Below, piece by piece: positions 60,918 to 64,000 of a DNA stretch of 64,000 nucleotides; the stretch's first letter is position 1, and each line of letters starts with the position of its first letter. The notes below the pieces were generated by a model, which saw only the letters and a program-made list of their open reading frames with translations, made no database searches and was not told the DNA's origin. The position numbers and the translations under genes are program-made. The DNA is taken from assembly GCA_026417415.1 (NCBI GenBank), contig JAOADG010000004.1:60785-124784 (forward strand), in the 5' to 3' direction. Source of the stretch: a bacterium. Its GTDB lineage: Bacteria > Electryoneota > JAOADG01.

Positions 60918-62162
60918 ATGCCTCGTTATGCATACATCATAACAGATGCTGAGGGTGTCCGAAGAGAAGATGTAATTCGTGCACCATCACAACACGCTGC
61001 AATGAATGCGTTAACCAAACGCGGTGCGCGCATTATCAGTTTGAAAGAGATTAAAACCCTTGAAGTTGAACGATTGTCTGTTGCAGAGGAAATACAACTC
61101 CAAATTTACAAATGGAGAACCCATGTACCGCTTAAAACGGTAGTGTTCTTCACAAGACAATTATCAACCATGTTCTCTGCAGGTTTAACCATAGAACGTT
61201 CAATTTCCAATTTGATGGTAGAAGAAAAAAATACCAAATTCAGAAAAGTGCTTGCGGAAATTGCGAATGATATCAAAAAAGGGATGTCTCTTTCAGAAGC
61301 ATTGGCGCAACATCCGGGTGTATTTGATGGATTATACGTTGCTACTGTTCGCGCGGGTGAAGTTTCTGGTTCATTGCACGTGGCTTTAGAACAATTGTCA
61401 GATTATTTAGAAGCAACAGCAGAAACGCGAAGAAAAGTTGTTTCTGCATTAACCTATCCGATTTTAGCCATCGTGTTTATGATTTTTATTGTTACTGTAT
61501 TGGTGGTGTTTGTTGTGCCCCAGTTTGCTGAAGTGTATGCAAAATTTGGTGCTGGATTACCCGGACCAACGCGACTTTTGGTTAATATTGCACAATTGTT
61601 ATCCCAAAACTTTTTACCAGTTACAGGGATTGTAATCGCAATCATTGTTGCTATTTGGATCATTTCTAAAACAGAACGCGGTGCCTTTGTAATTGATTCG
61701 ATTAAATTAAAAATACCAGTTTTTGGTGCATTAATTGAATACTCAATCATGAACAAATTTGCCCGCACTTTTGGGATCCTCATGGGCGCTGGTGTTCCGG
61801 TTTTGGAATCCTTTAATCAAGTTCAACGTGTGGTCAATAACGAAGTGATTGGTCGTGGAATCGTGGCTATAAAGAAAATGGTTAAAGATGGATTTGCGAT
61901 TTCAATTGCATTAAAGAAATCGGGTGTATTTCCTGCAACACTGGTTCAGTTGGTCCAAACCGGTGAGGAAACCGGTGAAATGGATAAGTTGTTAGAAAAA
62001 GCTGCATACTTTTATGAAAAGCAAGTGGATGCCATGGTAGAACGAATGACGTCATTAATAGAGCCCATGTTGATTATTATTTTAGGTGGTGTTGTTACAG
62101 CAATCCTTGTTTCTGTGTACCTACCTGTGTTTAAACTCGGTCGTGCAATTGGAAGAATGTAA
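60918..62162 (+). CDS. pilC: PilC/GspF inner-membrane platform protein
   Basis: 414 residues. Two repeated GspF domains (about 75-195 and 275-400), each ending in membrane helices: VVFFTRQLSTMFSAGLTIERSI, then LTYPILAIVFMIFIVTVLVVFVVPQFAEVYAKFG in the first; FARTFGILMGAGVPVLESF and SLIEPMLIIILGGVVTAILVSVYLPVFKL in the second. It couples PilB/PilT rotation to pilin insertion. Starts 47 bp after pilB with AGGAGCAGGA upstream; a terminator follows. Confidence 0.96.
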   Translation: MPRYAYIITDAEGVRREDVIRAPSQHAAMNALTKRGARIISLKEIKTLEVERLSVAEEIQLQIYKWRTHVPLKTVVFFTRQLSTMFSAGLTIERSISNLMVEEKNTKFRKVLAEIANDIKKGMSLSEALAQHPGVFDGLYVATVRAGEVSGSLHVALEQLSDYLEATAETRRKVVSALTYPILAIVFMIFIVTVLVVFVVPQFAEVYAKFGAGLPGPTRLLVNIAQLLSQNFLPVTGIVIAIIVAIWIISKTERGAFVIDSIKLKIPVFGALIEYSIMNKFARTFGILMGAGVPVLESFNQVQRVVNNEVIGRGIVAIKKMVKDGFAISIALKKSGVFPATLVQLVQTGEETGEMDKLLEKAAYFYEKQVDAMVERMTSLIEPMLIIILGGVVTAILVSVYLPVFKLGRAIGRM

Positions 62163-62182
62163 AATCAACACAAACAATTTTG

Positions 62183-62210
62183 GAAAGGGGCGATTGCGCC
62201 CCTTTCTTTT
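62183..62210 (+). terminator. Intrinsic terminator after pilC
   Basis: Perfect 10-bp stem GAAAGGGGCG / CGCCCCTTTC with loop ATTG, followed by TTTTG. It lies 20 bp after pilC and 16 bp before pilD. Confidence 0.88.
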
Positions 62211-62226
62211 GTAATTTCTTGATCTA

Positions 62227-63246
62227 ATGGCAGAAGTATATAAAGATTTTTTTCAAACTTATATATTCCTATTCGTCATTATTTTTGGTTTAATTTTGGG
62301 TAGTTTTGCAAATGTGTTAATTTGGAGAGTCCCACGAAAACTTTCCATCATCAAACCCAAGAGCCATTGTCCAAAGTGTAATCATCTTCTTAAGTGGTAT
62401 GAAAATATTCCAATTTTGTCCTATCTATTTCTTAAAGGCAAGTGTAGCAATTGTCATACTTCAATATCGTTTCGTTATCCGATGGTAGAATTAGCAACGG
62501 TAGGATTAGCGCTATGGCCCGCACTACGTTGGCAAGGTGAACTGTTACCTATCGGATACGCTTTATTTGCTAGCCCCATTTTAATTGCGCTCATTGTCAT
62601 TGATTGGGAGTTTTTAGAGTTACCCGATACTCTTGTGTTTTCACTAGGTGTTATTGGAATTGTAAATGTAGCAATTGCAAATGGAAGTTTGAATTTGATC
62701 GCTACCCTTGTGGTAACTACAAGTTTTTTACTAATTAGTGGACTTTTGTGGTGGATGTGGCGTCGTCCTTCAACACAAAATGAAGTTAACGAGGAAGAAG
62801 AAGATGAACATTTGGAACCATCTTTGAATGATCGATTATTGTGGGGAGGTGGTGCTTTTTTACTTGGCGCTGTAGCAACTGTTGGAAGCATCATCGGTAA
62901 CATCCATTTTTCAAGTTTTATATCCTTATGGGGAATGTTAACAGGAAGTGGTTTATTGCTTACCTTGTGGGGCGTTTTTGTATTCTTAAAAGGTGAAGAA
63001 TACATTGGTTTAGGTGATGTTAAACTAATGGGAGCACTCGGAATTCCAATGGGGCCCTATGTTATGTTACTAAGTTTTGTGATAAGCGCTGTCATTGGAA
63101 TTGTAACGTGGTGCATTGGAAAATGGTTTAGTAAACATTCATCTACTCAACCATTTGCTTATGGACCAGCATTGATTCTGGGGGTATGGATTTCTTGGAT
63201 GTATGGTCAACAATGGATTGAGTGGTATCTTAATTTTCTATTTTGA
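62227..63246 (+). CDS. pilD: Prepilin peptidase (type IV leader peptidase)
   Basis: 339 residues. Cleaves the basic leader of prepilins and often N-methylates the new N-terminus. The methylase-type N-terminal loop has the two CxxC pairs SHCPKCNHLL and GKCSNCHTSI. The catalytic aspartates are in LIVIDWEFLELPDTL and YIGLGDVKLMGALG. About eight membrane helices, beginning with FLFVIIFGLILGSFANVLIW. A charged loop with NEVNEEEEDEHLEPS (about residue 185) is an insertion compared with short PilD proteins. It follows pilC after a terminator. Confidence 0.95.
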   Translation: MAEVYKDFFQTYIFLFVIIFGLILGSFANVLIWRVPRKLSIIKPKSHCPKCNHLLKWYENIPILSYLFLKGKCSNCHTSISFRYPMVELATVGLALWPALRWQGELLPIGYALFASPILIALIVIDWEFLELPDTLVFSLGVIGIVNVAIANGSLNLIATLVVTTSFLLISGLLWWMWRRPSTQNEVNEEEEDEHLEPSLNDRLLWGGGAFLLGAVATVGSIIGNIHFSSFISLWGMLTGSGLLLTLWGVFVFLKGEEYIGLGDVKLMGALGIPMGPYVMLLSFVISAVIGIVTWCIGKWFSKHSSTQPFAYGPALILGVWISWMYGQQWIEWYLNFLF

Positions 63247-63334
63247 TGTTTTCTTTCTTGACTTAAATGAATTGTTGTTGTAGTTTGCTTGTTACAGGAA
63301 TTTACATTTGGGAATATTTTAGAAGGAGCTGAAA

Positions 63335-64000
63335 ATGAATAAAACGCTATTGTTAATCGTGTTGTTGCTAAGCATTTCAGTTGCATTTGCGGTAACACAC
63401 AAAGTTTCACCAGTTGTCAATCCTTATGAAAGAGCACCTCTGATTAATGGTGAAGAGACAATTGCTGTTGATGCTATAGGGGATCCATTTTTACCACCAC
63501 CTCCAATGGTAGATACGATCGGAAATGTTTTTCGTGCTGGTAGAACTTGGTACGAAGGGCAACATAACGGTACCATTGGACGTATGTTAGAAATTGATAC
63601 TGCTACAGGTCAAGTACACATGGTGTATATGCGTGGAATTGATTCTGGTGCAACCAACCGACACATTTTCTACAATGTGTTCAATCCAGCCACCAATTCA
63701 TTTTTGTTTGGACAATTTGGTCAAAGAGTTCCACCAGCCACCATTTCAAGATCAGGTTTTACTTCTATGGGATTTTATGCACCATCTGCTATACCTTTTG
63801 CAGCATTTCATGAAATTAACCCACGAGCAACAGGTGCAACTTCCAACGTTTACTTTGACATTGAATCGGGTATTGGTGCGTTTGTGGCTGATGCACCTAT
63901 GTCTTTGGCTTATTCAGGTGGGACGCAGATTACAGCGATTTGGCCCAGAATTTCAGTAGGACGAAATGGTGTGGTTCATGTCGTTACAACCCAAAGCACC
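63335..64000 (+). CDS. Secreted protein of unknown function, 3' end cut by window edge
   Basis: Open at the right edge, so missing from the ORF track (which lists a shadow in another frame at 63594-63959). From the ATG at 63335 (AGAAGGAG seven bases upstream) it reads 222 codons. Signal peptide MNKTLLLIVLLLSISVAFA. The visible mature part is beta-rich, with a Pro-rich stretch (DPFLPPPPMVDT) and strand patterns such as GRMLEIDTATGQVHMVYMRG and ISVGRNGVVHVVTT that suggest a propeller-like or exo-alpha-sialidase-like repeat. A C-terminal sorting tail cannot be checked because the end lies outside the window. Probably surface or extracellular. Confidence 0.85.
   Translation, partial: MNKTLLLIVLLLSISVAFAVTHKVSPVVNPYERAPLINGEETIAVDAIGDPFLPPPPMVDTIGNVFRAGRTWYEGQHNGTIGRMLEIDTATGQVHMVYMRGIDSGATNRHIFYNVFNPATNSFLFGQFGQRVPPATISRSGFTSMGFYAPSAIPFAAFHEINPRATGATSNVYFDIESGIGAFVADAPMSLAYSGGTQITAIWPRISVGRNGVVHVVTTQST

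Noticed and set aside
62475-63005. 176-aa antisense ORF within the prepilin peptidase gene
   Set aside because: Fully covered by pilD with catalytic motifs; the antisense product is Lys/Ser-rich without a family.

Overview
This is an AT-rich, gene-dense bacterial chromosome segment with no visible rRNA, tRNA, CRISPR array, insertion sequence or phage gene. Several features point to a lineage of the FCB superphylum (Fibrobacteres-Chlorobi-Bacteroidetes and relatives such as Ignavibacteriota, Cloacimonadota or Marinimicrobia). These are type IX-like C-terminal sorting domains with YPNPF-type motifs on secreted proteases, PorV-like outer-membrane barrels, an FlgD-type Ig C-terminus, and an SppA carrying an extra outer-membrane-like N-terminus. 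Unlike classical Bacteroidota, most genes here have clear AGGAG-type ribosome binding sites. GTG and TTG starts are used in several places. Phylum-level placement is inference; I cannot name the species.

Layout. 1-4.3 kb: edge-truncated membrane metallophosphoesterase (-), then an operon of an unknown protein, fumarylacetoacetase and a CNNM/CorC-type transporter (+). 4.4-9.9 kb (-): serine-biosynthesis pair (class V aminotransferase and SerA), then a large RND/MMPL-like membrane protein with a Ppx/GppA phosphatase. 10-18.5 kb (+): orphan receiver/histidine-kinase-like protein, M1 peptidase, subtilisin, ThpR, RecA, RecX and a disordered membrane protein. 18.5-25.7 kb: a CxxCH lipoprotein (-), Mfd (+), an AmgK-like sugar kinase with a RapZ-C/nucleotidyltransferase fusion (+), and a TolB-like propeller (-). 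25.9-34.1 kb: orphan Mrr_N protein, SppA fusion, amidohydrolase-like protein (+), two glycosyltransferases, ferredoxin-NADP reductase and a mini-ferritin-like protein (-). 34.2-42.7 kb: GltX (+) and a tightly overlapping five-gene envelope operon (-). 42.8-44.5 kb: an ECF sigma factor with two small membrane proteins.

44.8-64 kb (+): an extended type IV pilus/type II secretion-like cluster. The order is pilin, PilT, two pseudopilin-like proteins, a DUF4900/PilX-like protein, PilM-N-O, a GspC/PilP-like protein, PilQ secretin, an SLBB export-type protein, a 1098-aa Ig-repeat lipoprotein, PilB, PilC, PilD and an edge-truncated secreted protein. It supplies a nearly complete machine (pilins, retraction and assembly ATPases, platform, alignment complex, secretin, prepilin peptidase). 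The SLBB and Ig-repeat proteins are unusual insertions.

Most promising for follow-up: the RapZ-C/nucleotidyltransferase fusion beside a sugar kinase (probable cell-wall sugar recycling), the five-gene outer-membrane operon with an HhH-plus-barrel protein, the pilus cluster insertions, a 52-bp GC-rich palindrome between pilin and PilT, and the ECF sigma cassette with repeated GGTTGCA motifs. Three convergent gene pairs are separated by perfect hairpins with A and T flanks, acting as likely bidirectional terminators. Functions are assigned from sequence motifs only; no database search was possible.
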